Assembly: GCA_022414725.1 (NCBI GenBank)
Contig: CM039463.1
Span: 26,577,593-26,641,592, forward strand
DNA length: 64,000 nt
Direction of reading: 5' to 3'
Source: Microglena sp. YARC
Taxonomy: Eukaryota > Chlorophyta > Chlorophyceae > Chlamydomonadales > Chlamydomonadaceae
In this document: positions 54,362 to 64,000 of the stretch, in pieces
How positions within the stretch are numbered: position 1 is the stretch's first letter
How the letters are laid out: every line of letters begins with the position of its first letter
Made by a program: the position numbers and the translations under genes
Notes under the pieces: generated by a model
Database searches by the model: none
What the model saw: the letters and a program-made list of their open reading frames with translations, nothing else
Told to the model about the DNA's origin: nothing

Positions 54362-57300
54362 GTGAGTAATCTCCACGCCTGTGGGCGCTTTTCTAGCCTC
54401 GGCATTCCAGCATGTGCTCCAGATATGTCACATGAATGCTGCTAGATTGCAAGGGCACACATGGAAGTAAAGATGTCACTTTAACTTGACCTGTTGCTCA
54501 CCATGAGTCCTGCTAGATGAAAAGGCACACATGGAAGTATAGATGACACATTCACTTGAACTGTTGCTTCGCACAGAGGGCACATGCAGACCAATAGTTG
54601 GGTGTAGCTGGGTGTGGTAGGAGTTTCGCACATAGCTTGTGGTAGCTGGGTTTGTTAAGTGTATGACAGACAGTTGGGTGTATTTGGCTGTGGTAGGTGT
54701 ATCGCATATAGTTGGGCGTAGGAGGTTGTGGTATGTATATCATATATATATATAGCGTACCTTCATATCATGCTAAAGCTGGACAGCTATATCTTGATGG
54801 ACCATATATATGGGAACTGGCATATCATATGATGTAGACAGAAGGCGAGTTTGATATCATATAGCAGGATAGTGGGATAGTTGAGTCTCAGGGTAGCAGG
54901 AGGTTTGGCCAAAAACAGGGCACTAAGTAGGTAGTGATCGCTATAGGTCGCGGGGGTTGACCCCAATTGATGGCAAATAGAGCTGGGTAGAAGCTGCCAT
55001 GCGCAGTGGGAAAACAAAACAGTGGCTAGGGCATTCTCTATGTGGGGCGTCAGTTCAGGGGGGGAAGACAAGAGTAAGAACTCTATACACTGTGTCCACC
55101 GTTTCTTTTGGGGATGATTACCTCAAAAAATGTAAACGCGAATAAATCGTTTTTTCTTCTTCTTCATTTTCTCCTTTGTGTACTTGAACCTTACATCACA
55201 CCACACCCAGTTCTGCAGGGCGGGTGCATAGGTACTACATCGCTTTTATGAGATACTGAACAGCTTAATTAAGCACTGTTAATCTTTACTGAGATACTTT
55301 ACAGCTTAATTAGGCACTGTTAAGCTTTAATGAGATACTGTAGAGCTAAATTAGGCACTGTTCATCTTTAATGTGATACCGTATGCAGGTGCATAGATAT
55401 TGCATCGCTTTAATGAGATACTGTACAGCTTAATTAGGCACTACACAGGTTTAATGTAATTCTGTATGCAGATGCATATATACCGCATCGCTTTAATGAG
55501 ATACTGTAGAGCTAAACTAGGCACTGTTCATCTTTAATGTGATACCGTATGCAGGTGCATAGATACTGCATCGCTTTAATGAGATACTGTACAGCTTACT
55601 TAGGCACTGTTCAGCTTTAATGTGATACTGTATGCAGGTGCATAGGTACTGCATTGCTTTAATGAGATACTGTACAGCTTACTTAGGCACTGTTCAGCTT
55701 TAATGAGATACTATATGCAGTTGCATAGGAGACAGAGATAGATATTGAGATACTGTCTGCCTTTTTTTGAGATATTCATGTACTGTATAGCTGGGTAAAG
55801 AGAATTGTATCGCTTTAATGAGATACTGTACAGCTTAATTAGGCACTGTAATAGCTTTAATGAGATATTGTATAGCTTAATTAGGCACTGTATACCTGGT
55901 TAATGAGATACTATAAAGCTTAATTAAGCAATGTGTAGCTTTAATGAGATATTGAACAGCTTAATTAGGCGCTGGATAGCCTTAATGAGATATTATATAG
56001 CTTAATTAGGCAATGTATAGATTTAATGAGATACTGTACAGCTTAATTAGGCACTTTATAGCTCTAATGAGATACTGAACAGCTTAATTAAGCGCTGGAT
56101 AGCCTTAATAAGATACTATATAGCTTAATTAGGCAATTTATAGCTTTAGTGAGATACTGTACAGCTTAATTAAGCAATGTATAGCTTTAATGAGATACTG
56201 AACAGCTTAATTAAGCGCTGGATAGCCTTAATGAGATACTATATAGCTTAATTAGGCAATGTATAGCTTTAATGAGATACTGTACAGCTTAATTAGGCAC
56301 TGCATAGCTGGTTAATGAGATACTTTGTTGCTTAATTAGGCAATATATAGCTTTAATGTGATACTGTATAGCTTAATTAGGCACTGTATAGCTGGTTAAT
56401 GTGATAATGTATAGCTTAATTAGGCACTGTATGGCTGATTAATGTGATCATTTATAGCTTAATAAGGCACTGTGGCTTTGTTGTGGGCTAAGGGCTGTGA
56501 GAGGTTGTGTTGTGGTATGAAAGGGGCTGTGTTGTGGGCCCACTGTTTTTCTTAGGGGCTATGCATGGCAGCTTCCAGCCAGCTCCAAGAGCCAGCCACT
56601 GGGTCACCCCAAAAGCTTTCATCTGCATAGGCATGCCTGTCATAACAGCTTTTAGATGCACTACCTAGCTTCAAGTTCGGCGCAAGGATGGGGAAAGGGA
56701 GCTGCCTAGAAGCTGTAACAAGTAGCTCAAAAAAGAAAAGGAGGTGCCTAGAAGCTGTGACAAGTAGCTCAAAAAAGAAAAGGAGGTGCCTATAAGCTGT
56801 AACAAGTAGCTCAAAAAAGAAAAGGAGGTGTCTAGAAGCTGTAACAAGTAGCTCAAAAAAGAAAAGGAGGTGCCTAGAAGCTGTAACAAGTAGCTCAAAA
56901 AAGAAAAGGAGGTGCCTAGAAGCTGTAACAAGTAGCTCAAAAAAGAAGCAGGGGGCCCTGACCCTGTATTCCAAAACATTATTTGAATTCGAATTTGAAT
57001 TCCCAGGCCCTGTATTCCAGAACACTATTCAACTTCGAATTTGAATTCGCAGACCCTATATTCCAGAAAACTTCCACAGCTTTCCCAGCATGAATTATGT
57101 CTTGCTTTATGCCTGTGTAGCTCCCAGTAGTGAAAACATATCTGAGACCAGCACCGCCAGACCCTGTTCTCCAGAACACTACCACCCCTTCAGTTCCCAA
57201 CATGACTTGTTTCTTGCTTTATGCCCATGTAGCTCCTAGTTGTGTTAAGTTATTTGCGACCAACACTGCCAGACCCTGTTTTCCAGAACACTACCACCCC

Positions 57301-60300
57301 TTCAGTTCCCAACATGACTTGTTTCTTGCTTTATGCCCATGTAGCTCCTAGTTGTGTTAAGTTATTTGCGACCAACACTGCCAGACCCTGTTTTCCAGAA
57401 CACTACCACCCCTTCAGTTGCCAACATGCCTTGTGTCTTGCTTTATGCCCACGTAGCTCCTTGTAGCTCCTAGGTGTGTCAAGTTATTTGCGACCAGCAT
57501 CGCCAGACCCTGTTTTCCAGAACACTACCACCCCTTCAGTTCCCAACATGCCTTGTGTCTTACTTCATGCCTATGCAGCTCCTAGTTGTGAAAAGTTCTC
57601 TGAGATCAGCACCGCAAGAAGTGCCGCCACAGCGAGTGATAGGGCTATCTCCACAGCCTAAGCAAGGAGTGGGTGCACCGACAGAAGCAACGCCAACAGC
57701 ACGAACAACAGCAGCAGCAACGACAGAAGCAAGGCCGACAGCAGCAGCAGCAGCACCGACAGCAGCAGCAGTAAAGCAGCCAGTGGAAGAGCAGCCGTAT
57801 GTGCTGATTGAGCTGAACGACTACATGAGCAATGAACCTGGTGATAGGGCTGAAGGAGAAGCTGTTGTCAAGCAAAACTCCGTTGCAGAGAAGAAACCTG
57901 CGGCAGAACAAAAACCAGCAGCAGAAACAAAAGTTGAACTGAAGCCGGTGGAGGTTGATAAGAAAGCCCATGTGGTAGAAGCCAAGACAGAGCCACAACC
58001 AGACCTGACTGCTGCTAAAGATCCTGCTAAAATTCTTGCTGCTAAAGATCCTGCTAAAGAGCCCGCTAAAGATCCTGCTAAAGATCCTGCTGCTAAAGGT
58101 CCTGCTAAAGATCTTGCTGCTAAAGATCCTGCTAATGATCCCGCTAAAGATCCTGCTAAAGATCCTGCTGCTAAAGGTCCTGCAAAAGATCCTGTTTATG
58201 ATCCTGCAGAGAGTGCGAGGGCATCCAAGCTATTCCAGGTTGGGGACCCTGACATGATGGCCACCAAGGCTGCACCAGAGCACCTCGTTGATGTGATGTC
58301 TGAGTGGGCTACAGATGAAGTAGAGGGACCTGAAGGCGAAGAGGATATCGAGCGTATTCTGGTGAGTCTACTTGCACTTTGTAATGCCCAGAGCACCTCG
58401 TTGATGTGATGTCTGAGTGGGCTACAGATGAAGTGGAGGGACCTGAAGGCGAAGAGGATATGGAGCGTATTCTGGTGAGTCTACTTGCACTTTGTAATGC
58501 CCAGAGCACCTCGTTGATGTGATGCCTGAGTGGGCTACAGATGAAGTAGAGGGACCTGAAGGCGAAGAGGATATGGAGCGTATTCTGGTGAGTCTTCTTG
58601 CACTTTGTAATGCCCAGAGCACTCGTTGATGTGATGCCTGAGTGGGCTACAGATGAAGTGGAGGAACTTGGAGGTAAAGAGGATATTGAATGCATTATGG
58701 TGAGTCTACTTGCACCTCTTAATGCCCAGAGCACCCTGTTGATGAGATGTCTGCGTGGGCTACAGATGACGTGGAGGGACCTGAGGGCGGAGATGATATT
58801 GAGAAAATTCTGGTGAGTCTACTTGCACTACAACATGTACTGACCACTGAGCTCTTCCCTAGCAACATATATGCATGTGTTTCTTGTCGACAATGCTTGG
58901 ACCTTGTCACGTATGCATTGGGTGCGTCCCGCACCTGGCCGTTGCACACCATCGATAATTGTTGCACACCGTTGAGAATCCCTTGCACTAGATTCATTAG
59001 CACAGAAACTCACGTGCCCCTTGTAATGCCCCCCATGAATCTGTACTGAGTTCTTTTCTGGCAACACCTATGCAGGCGTTCCCTCACTACAGTAACTGCA
59101 ACTTATGTACAGTGTGTGTACCACACTCCGTCGTTGCACACCATTGATACTCGTTGCACACCATTGAGAATCCCTTGAACGTGATTCATAAGCACAGAAA
59201 CTTACACGCCCCCTGTAAAGCCCCCCATGAACACTAATTGAGCTCCTCCCTGGCAACACCTGTGCATGCGTTCCCTCACTACACTGACTGCATCTTGTAC
59301 AGTGTGCATTGTGTGGGTCCCCCACCGTGTTGTTGCACCACTGAGTAGTATGATTCAACAATCAGTTAAACAAACACCCACAAGCCCCCTGTAAAGCCCC
59401 CCGCAAACATGCACTGTGCTCCTCACTGGCAACACCTCTGCATGTGCTCCCTCACTACAATGTCTTCAACTTGTACATGGTGCAACGTGTGCGTCCCCAC
59501 TGTGTCGTTGCACACCACTGAGTGGTATGATTCAATAACACACTCACAAGCCCACTGTAAACCCCCATCCACAAACACTAATTGAACTCCTCCCTGGCAA
59601 CACCTGTGCATGCGTTCCCTCACTACACTGACTGCATCTTGTACAGTGTACATTGCACTGACTGCACTGCACTGACTGCATTGCACTGACTACACTGCAC
59701 TGACTTCTACACTTCTACACTGCACTGCACTGCACTGACTGCATTGCACTGACTGCACTGCACTGACTGCACTGCACTGACTACATTGCACTGACTGCAC
59801 TGCACTGACTGCATCTTGTACAGTGTGCATTGTGTGGGTCCCCCACCGTGTTGTTGCACACCATTGAGTGGTATGATTCAATAAGACACTCACTCACAAG
59901 CCCCCTGTAAAGCCCTCCGCAAACATACGCTGAACTCTTCCCTGGCAACACCTGTGCCTTTTAAAGCCCCACATGCACCTGTACTGAGATCTTTCCTGGC
60001 CCCACCTGTGCATGCGTTCCTTCACTACAATGATTGTAACTTATACATAGTGCATTGTGTGCACCCCCCACTGGGTTGTTGCACACTACTGAGCGGTATG
60101 ATTCAATTAAACACTCACTCACGAGCCCCCTGTAAAGCCCCCCATGAACACTAATTGAGCTCCCCACTGGCAACACCTCTGCATGCGTTTCCTCTCTACA
60201 ATGAATGGCGCTTGTACATTGTGCATTGTGTGCGTCCCCCACTGGGTCGTTGCACACTACTGAGCGGTATGATTCAATCAAACAAGCACTCTCAAGCCCC

Positions 60301-61396
60301 CTGAAACCCCCCCGGGAACATGCGCTGTACTCTTCCCTGGCACCACCTGTTCAGGCATTCCCTCACAACCATGACTGCAGCAAGTACATTTTGCACTGTG
60401 TGCGCCTCCCACTGGGTCGTTGCACACCACTGAGTGGTATGATTCAATCAAACAAGCACTCACAAGGCCCCTGTAAAGCCCCCCGCGAACACTAACTGAC
60501 CTCTTCCCTGGCAACACCTCTGCATGAGTTCCCTCTCTACCATGACTGCAGCTTGTGCATTGTGTGCGTCCTCCACTGGATCATTGCACACCACTGAGTG
60601 GTATGATTCAATAAATCAAACATTCACAAGCCCACTGTAAAGCCCCCCACATACACTAATTGAGCTCTTCCCTGGCACCCCTTGTGCATGCGTTCCCTCA
60701 CTACAATGGCTGTACCGGGTCATTGTAGCCCGGTTAATTACCCCTGAACTGCAATGTCACACCCACCCTCCCTGCCCCCCACCACAACCCACCACACCTC
60801 ACCACCTTTGCAAGCGTTCCCTCACCCCAATGGCTGTACCGGGTCATTGTAGCCCAGTTGATTACCCCTGAACTGCAATGTCACACCCACCCTCCCTGCC
60901 CCCCACCACAACCCACCACACCTCACCACCTTAGCAAGCGTTCCCTCACCCCAATGGCTGTACCGGGTCATTGTAGCCCGGTTAATTACCCCTGAACTGC
61001 AATGTCACACCCACCCTCCCTGCCCCCCACCCCACCCCACCACCTGTGCAGGCGTTCCCTCACTACAATGACTGCAACTTGTGTACTGTGTGCGTACCGC
61101 ACTCCGTCGTCGCACACCATCCCAAGGCCAAGAAGAAGCTTGAGGACGACGCTGCCCTGAGGGTTGCCTTCAAATCCAACGATCTGGTCAGGGATGGATT
61201 GCGTGCAGGTAGAAAGCTGCCGCAGGCCAGCCGCCGCCAACGTAACCGCCGCCGTTTGTCTGAGGTCCCCTATAGCCATCCCGTGCATGGGGGGCTCTCC
61301 GGCGGGGGGTCCCATGAAAGGCACCTTACCAAAGCAGCTGAGAGTACAGACAACTCGTTCCAAATTAGGGAGCATGATGGCGTGCTCCATATTCAG
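54272..61396 (+). CDS. secretory-pathway kinase-like protein, paralogue 2 (partial, continues right)
   Basis: Exons 54272-54361, 57579-58361 and 61052-61396, all phase 0 with GT-AG borders. Exon 1: MKGSAKGNTCKDLAVILLLW, LVLAGSILPM (signal peptide/anchor). Exon 2: 261 codons, Ala/Thr/Pro-rich, then an AKDPAKDPAAKGPAKD repeat region (residues about 175-235), then HLVDVMSEWATDEVEGP and EEDIERIL. Exon 3: AFPHYNDCNLCTVCVPHSVV, AHHPKAKKKLEDDAA, an Arg-rich loop, NSFQIREHDGVLHIQ. Order, phases and motifs (ERIL donor, CxxCxxC, SVVAH, FQI) mirror the minus-strand gene. The kinase-like part should lie beyond the right edge; no such exon is seen in 61397-64000. The name rests on paralogy. Confidence 0.7.
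54420..54770 (+). repeat. duplicated units downstream of exon 1 donor
   Basis: cacatgaatgctgctagatt / accatgagtcctgctagatg with ggcacacatggaagta occur twice (54430-54550). Then gttgggtgta/gctgtggtaggtgtatcgca occurs four times (54590-54740). The link to the donor sequence is weak. Confidence 0.6.
55225..56475 (+). repeat. about 45-bp tandem array, some 26 units
   Basis: ctttaatgagatactgtaca, gcttaattaggcactgtata; higher-order units carrying atgcaggtgcatagatactg at 55380-55720. Intron of the plus-strand kinase-like gene. Confidence 0.95.
56541..56957. mobile_element. MITE (cactgtttctttt family) with one end tandemly amplified
   Basis: Left end cactgtttttcttaggggct; the body matches 21349-21556. 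The right end (ggaggtgcctagaagctgta, acaagtagctcaaaaaagaa) is repeated six times at about 45-bp spacing up to 56950. Confidence 0.8.
57120..57578 (+). repeat. acceptor-junction array of exon 57579-58361, 4 units of about 115 bp
   Basis: ttgctttatgcccatgtagc, tcctagttgtgttaagttat, ttgcgaccaacactgccaga, ccctgttttccagaacacta. The exon start is ctcctagttgtgaaaagttc, ctgagatcagcaccgc, so each unit copies acceptor plus about 45 exon bases. Confidence 0.95.
57579..58361 (+). CDS. kinase-like gene 2, stalk exon with AKDPA repeats
   Basis: Acceptor catgcctatgcag, donor attctg/gtgagt. 261 codons starting LLVVKSSLRSAPQEVPPQRV. The Lys/Asp/Pro/Ala region (58015-58205) is built of 15-18-base DNA repeats (gctaaagatcctgc), i.e. 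tandem growth inside the coding part as well. Confidence 0.8.
58362..58811 (+). repeat. donor-junction array: four decoy copies of the exon end
   Basis: Copies at about 58391-58471, 58503-58587, 58617-58699 and 58731-58811 repeat gcacctcgttgatgtgatg, gagtgggctacagatgaag, gcgaagaggata and gagcgtattctggtgagt. Donors are intact. Copy entry through the preceding cag would shift the frame to a stop (AGA GCA CCT CGT TGA), so they are not regular cassette exons. Confidence 0.95.
58850..61051 (+). repeat. acceptor-junction array of exon 61052-61396, some 16 units
   Basis: Units of about 100-150 bp: gcaacacctgtgcatgcgtt, ccctcactacaatgactgca, acttgtacagtgtgcattgt, gtgcgtcccccactgggtcg, ttgcacaccactgag. 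They copy acceptor plus about 65 exon bases (gcgttccctcactacaatga, ctgcaacttgtgtactgtgt, gcgtaccgcactccg). A subarray of cactgcactga (59655-59810) has grown inside one unit. Confidence 0.95.
61052..61396 (+). CDS. kinase-like gene 2, exon with CxxCxxC and SVVAH
   Basis: Acceptor cacctgtgcag, donor attcag/gtaaga; 115 codons, phase 0. The Arg-rich middle (RRQRNRRRLSE) differs from the Ser-rich middle of paralogue 1; the ends are conserved. Confidence 0.85.
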
Positions 61397-61895
61397 GTAA
61401 GATTGACAGCTTTAGATGTGAGTGTGAATGTTTTGTTGATGTTAATGTTTTGTTGATGTTAATGTCAATGTTTTGCTGATGTTTATGTGAATGTTTTGCT
61501 GTTGTTAATGTCAATGTTTTGCTCATGTTTATGTTAATGTTTTGTTGATGTTAATGTCAATGTTTTGCTGATGTTTATGTTAATGTTTTGTTGATGTTAA
61601 TGTCAATGTTTTGCTGATGTTTATGTTAATGTTTTGTTGATGTTAATGTCAATGTTTTGCTGATGTTTATGTTAATGTTTTGCTGATGTAAATGTCAATG
61701 TTTTGCTGATGTTTATGTTAATGTTTTGCTGATGTAAATGTCAATGTTTTGCTGATGTTTATGTTAATGTTTTGTTGATGTTAATGTCAATGTTTTGCTG
61801 ATGTTTGTGTTAATGTTTTGCTGATGTTAATGTTAATATTTTGTTGACGTTAATGTTAATGTTTTGTTGATGTTGATGTTAATGTTTGGTGTTAC
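61397..61895 (+). repeat. gatgttaatgtcaatgtttt array after exon donor
   Basis: About 11 units of 40 bp (tgttttgctgatgtttatgt, taatgttttgttgatgttaa) start 30 bases after the donor. Confidence 0.95.
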
Positions 61896-61941
61896 GTTCA
61901 TAACTATGAGGATTAGGTAGAGATCCGAGTAAGGATCACAG

Positions 61942-62133
61942 CTTGTTTTCAAATCTGAAAGTGGATTTTTCTAGCTTTATGGTTTAGGGCCTCTTCCAGG
62001 GACAGCGTTTTAGTGCTTTTTATAGCTTTTTAAAGCTGTTATAGCCTTTGATAGCTTTTTAGGGCCATTCAGGGCGCATTAAAAAAAACTTGTTTACAGC
62101 GTTATTTTTACCAAAATGGGGTCAAAACTAGCG

Positions 62134-62183
<50 letters not shown>

Positions 62184-62220
62184 TATATATATAATATATA
62201 TAACGGTAACAAAAAGACCT
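61942..62220. mobile_element. hAT-type MITE with internal (TA)n
   Basis: Target duplication gatcacag at 61934-61941 and 62221-62228 (perfect 8 bp). The body matches 26511-26728 (aatctgaaagtgga, ctagctttatggtttag, ccatt-agggc, ggtcaaaactagcgat). The right part is expanded into about 70 bp of (TA)n (62138-62203). Confidence 0.8.
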
Positions 62221-62404
62221 GATCACAGCTTTTTTTCACACCTGCTGAATGAAATATGAATCGCAAGATTAAATGATCATTCAATGTGGGATGAAGATTT
62301 AATTAAAATTGTAGAATTAAAGTATCACTGTACCACGAGCTCAAGGCCCCCGTCGGTAAACTTATTGTTTGGGAGTCGTGCCCGGGTATGGATATGGTAG
62401 CTTT

Positions 62405-62610
62405 CTGGGATTTGTTTTTTAAATCTGAAAGTGGGATTTCCTAGCTTAACGGTTTTAGGCCTCCTCCAGGGACAGCGATTATAAAGCTTTTATAGTGTGT
62501 ATAGCTTTCTATAGCTTTTTATAGCCATTTAGGGCAAACAAAAACGATTGTTCGGGCCAAAACGGGTCAAAAGTGGTGATCGCTATGTATAGCGCGAAAA
62601 ACAATCCCTA
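62405..62610. mobile_element. hAT-type MITE (cagggattgtttttc family)
   Basis: 206 bp from ctgggatttgtttttt to aaaaacaatcccta, target duplication gtagcttt at 62397-62404 and 62611-62618 (perfect 8 bp). It sits at the edge of a LINE tail. Confidence 0.9.
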
Positions 62611-62872
62611 GTAGCTTTGTCCAGGTAAAGAATCAGCCCGTTCTCTACCGCCGTACGAAAAGGCTCCCTTAAGACCACGCCCCACCAGGCGTTTTCGTTA
62701 TTTTTGTCCAGGTAAGGATGAGTGTAACAGATAGTCGGAGGCCCCATATAAAAGTAATGATAACGCCTGGTGGTGCGTGGTATTAAGGGAACCCGTCGTA
62801 CGCGGGCAGAGAACGGTCTGCCACCTCGACTAGACAAGCTACCATTGCATATGAAAACGACCTGCAATGCTG
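62611..62872. mobile_element. inverted pair of LINE 3' tails
   Basis: 62611-62705 (+): gtccaggtaaagaatcagcc, cgttctctaccgccg, ggctcccttaagaccacgcc, ccaccaggcgtt. 62755-62872 (-): taatgataacgcctggtggt, gcgtggtattaagggaaccc, gagaacggtctgcc. They face each other about 50 bp apart. Confidence 0.8.
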
Positions 62873-62999
62873 AGGAGGCCCCATATACTACACGGAGACT
62901 TCCCCTTATCAGACACCACGTTGGTCACAATTGGTTTCGGAGCTTGGTCTACCAGTCGGAGGTCAGGACAGAATGTCCACCTCACTGGTGAGACGGCTT

Positions 63000-63195
63000 T
63001 GAGCACGGGATGACCAGATGATGAAGCAACCCAACCACTAAACAACCACCTACTAGACCCACCGAACACGGGATGACCAAATGATGAAGGCAACCCAACC
63101 CAACCACCAACCAAACCCACCAAACACGGGATGATCACATGATGAAGGCAACCCAGCACACCCACCTACCAAACCCAACGAACATGGGATGACGA
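63000..63195 (+). repeat. about 60-bp tandem repeat, 3-4 copies
   Basis: gagcacgggatgaccagatg / aacacgggatgaccaaatga and caacccaaccaccaa. The phrase ttggtcacaat(t/c)ggtttcgg occurs on both sides (62921 and 63262). Confidence 0.8.
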
Positions 63196-63344
63196 GACGG
63201 CTTTGAGGACGGGCGGACGCAGAATGGGGAAAACTCCTTCGCTAAAGGGGACAGTTTCCCCTTTGGTCACAATCGGTTTCGGTCTTGGTCAGCATAGCGC
63301 AGATATGTTACATCTGGGTAGGTACCATAGCTTTTCTTTTCAGT

Positions 63345-63550
63345 TACCAGCAGTAGCTTCTAAGCAGCTAAACCCTAAACCCTCAACCCTGGCTTGCTAC
63401 CCAGCCAAACATATTACATATAGCAACAAAGTGCATCCGGAAACTGACAGAATCATCTGATCGAAACTGTCGAATTTGGGGGGCTTAGCCCAGCGGCTGG
63501 CTCAGGAAGCTACCTAGAAGCTTCAGCTCATATCGAAAAGCTATGGTAGG
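63345..63550. mobile_element. MITE-like element, cagcagcagctttta family
   Basis: accagcagtagcttctaagc, ggcttgctacccagcc, gcttagcccagcggctggct, gctacctagaagcttcagc; related to 10535-10735. taaaccctaaaccctcaacc (telomere-like) lies inside at 63382-63402. Confidence 0.55.
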
Positions 63551-63694
63551 GATCGTAAAATTCAGCTCATATAGAAAAGCTATGGTAGGGATCGTAAAAT
63601 TTATTTTAATATAAAAACATTATTATAAAATTATAAATTAATTTATAAAAAAATTATCTCCGTAGCACGAACCCAGCTTCTCCTTAGGCAGATC

Positions 63695-63885
63695 AATTTG
63701 TTGGGGCCCAGTTCAATTTGTTGGGGCCCAGTTCATCAGTTGTTTGTTTGTTGGGGCCCAGTTCAATTTGTTGGGGCCCAGTTCAATTGGGGCCCAGTTT
63801 GTTTGTTGGGGCCCAGTTCATCAGTTTGTTTGTTGGGGCCCAGTTCAATTTGTTGGGGCCCAGTTCATCAGTTGTTGTTTTCCCT
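63695..63885 (+). repeat. tandem growth inside a dispersed repeat
   Basis: Seven copies of tgttggggcccagttca(tcagt) where other copies of the 150-bp dispersed repeat have one. The repeat ends at 63935. Confidence 0.9.
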
Positions 63886-64000
63886 TTATCCCCTTCTGAT
63901 ATCAAGGTTGGGCAAGTCCCTTTAGACAGCATGAAATGAATGCCACTTCAGGGCCTTCAAATAGGTATATTCATTCATTAATTCATCCATTCATCCATTC

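Noticed and set aside
62770..62991. Possible further exon of kinase-like gene 2 ending at cactg/gtgaga
   Set aside because: Overlaps a LINE tail, and does not resemble the expected next exon (CxxCxxC-K-H ... FNNYYS).

Overview
The window is nuclear DNA of a eukaryote, most likely a green alga. It has spliced genes with GT-AG introns. One gene is the nuclear-encoded plastid cytochrome c assembly factor CCS1. There are non-LTR retrotransposon pieces whose domain order matches the RandI/Dualen type known from Chlamydomonas, retroelement tails made of TGTAA (the chlorophyte poly(A) signal), and TTTAGGG-like telomere motifs. A repeat-rich prasinophyte such as Cymbomonas would fit, but the species cannot be fixed from the sequence. 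Roughly 90% of the window is intron, satellite array or interspersed repeat. Most long open frames are translations of repeats.

Layout. 1-5601 (+): the 3' end of CCS1, three exons. 5.6-11.0 kb: interspersed repeats. 11.0-17.1 kb (-): an armadillo-repeat protein whose long ARM exon joins in phase to a K/E-rich exon ending in a RING finger; an in-frame TAG interrupts the RING. 17.1-26.4 kb: LINE pieces, MITEs and an 80-bp satellite. 27.06-52.74 kb (-): a gene of about 26 kb, reconstructed here from eleven short exons whose splice phases all agree. It starts with a signal peptide or signal anchor, has two CxxCxxC motifs and ends in a kinase-like domain with CDRHQQN and LIDND motifs (FAM20/PI3-4-kinase-like). 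54.27 kb onward (+): a paralogue with the same exon plan, head to head with the first across about 1.5 kb and running off the right edge.

Main finding. In the genes resolved here, most introns are filled from one or both ends by tandem arrays of degenerate copies of the adjoining splice junction: the last bases of the exon plus donor, or the acceptor plus first bases of the exon. This is seen at all three CCS1 exons and at most exons of both kinase-like genes, on both strands. The arrays have unrelated sequences but the same geometry, which suggests a genome-wide process of intron growth seeded at splice junctions.

Other points: an N-terminal ARM plus C-terminal RING architecture; several MITEs with perfect 8-bp target duplications (hAT type); two nearly identical LINE 3' tails showing recent movement; and terminal exon and MITE end duplications that follow the same edge-seeded pattern.
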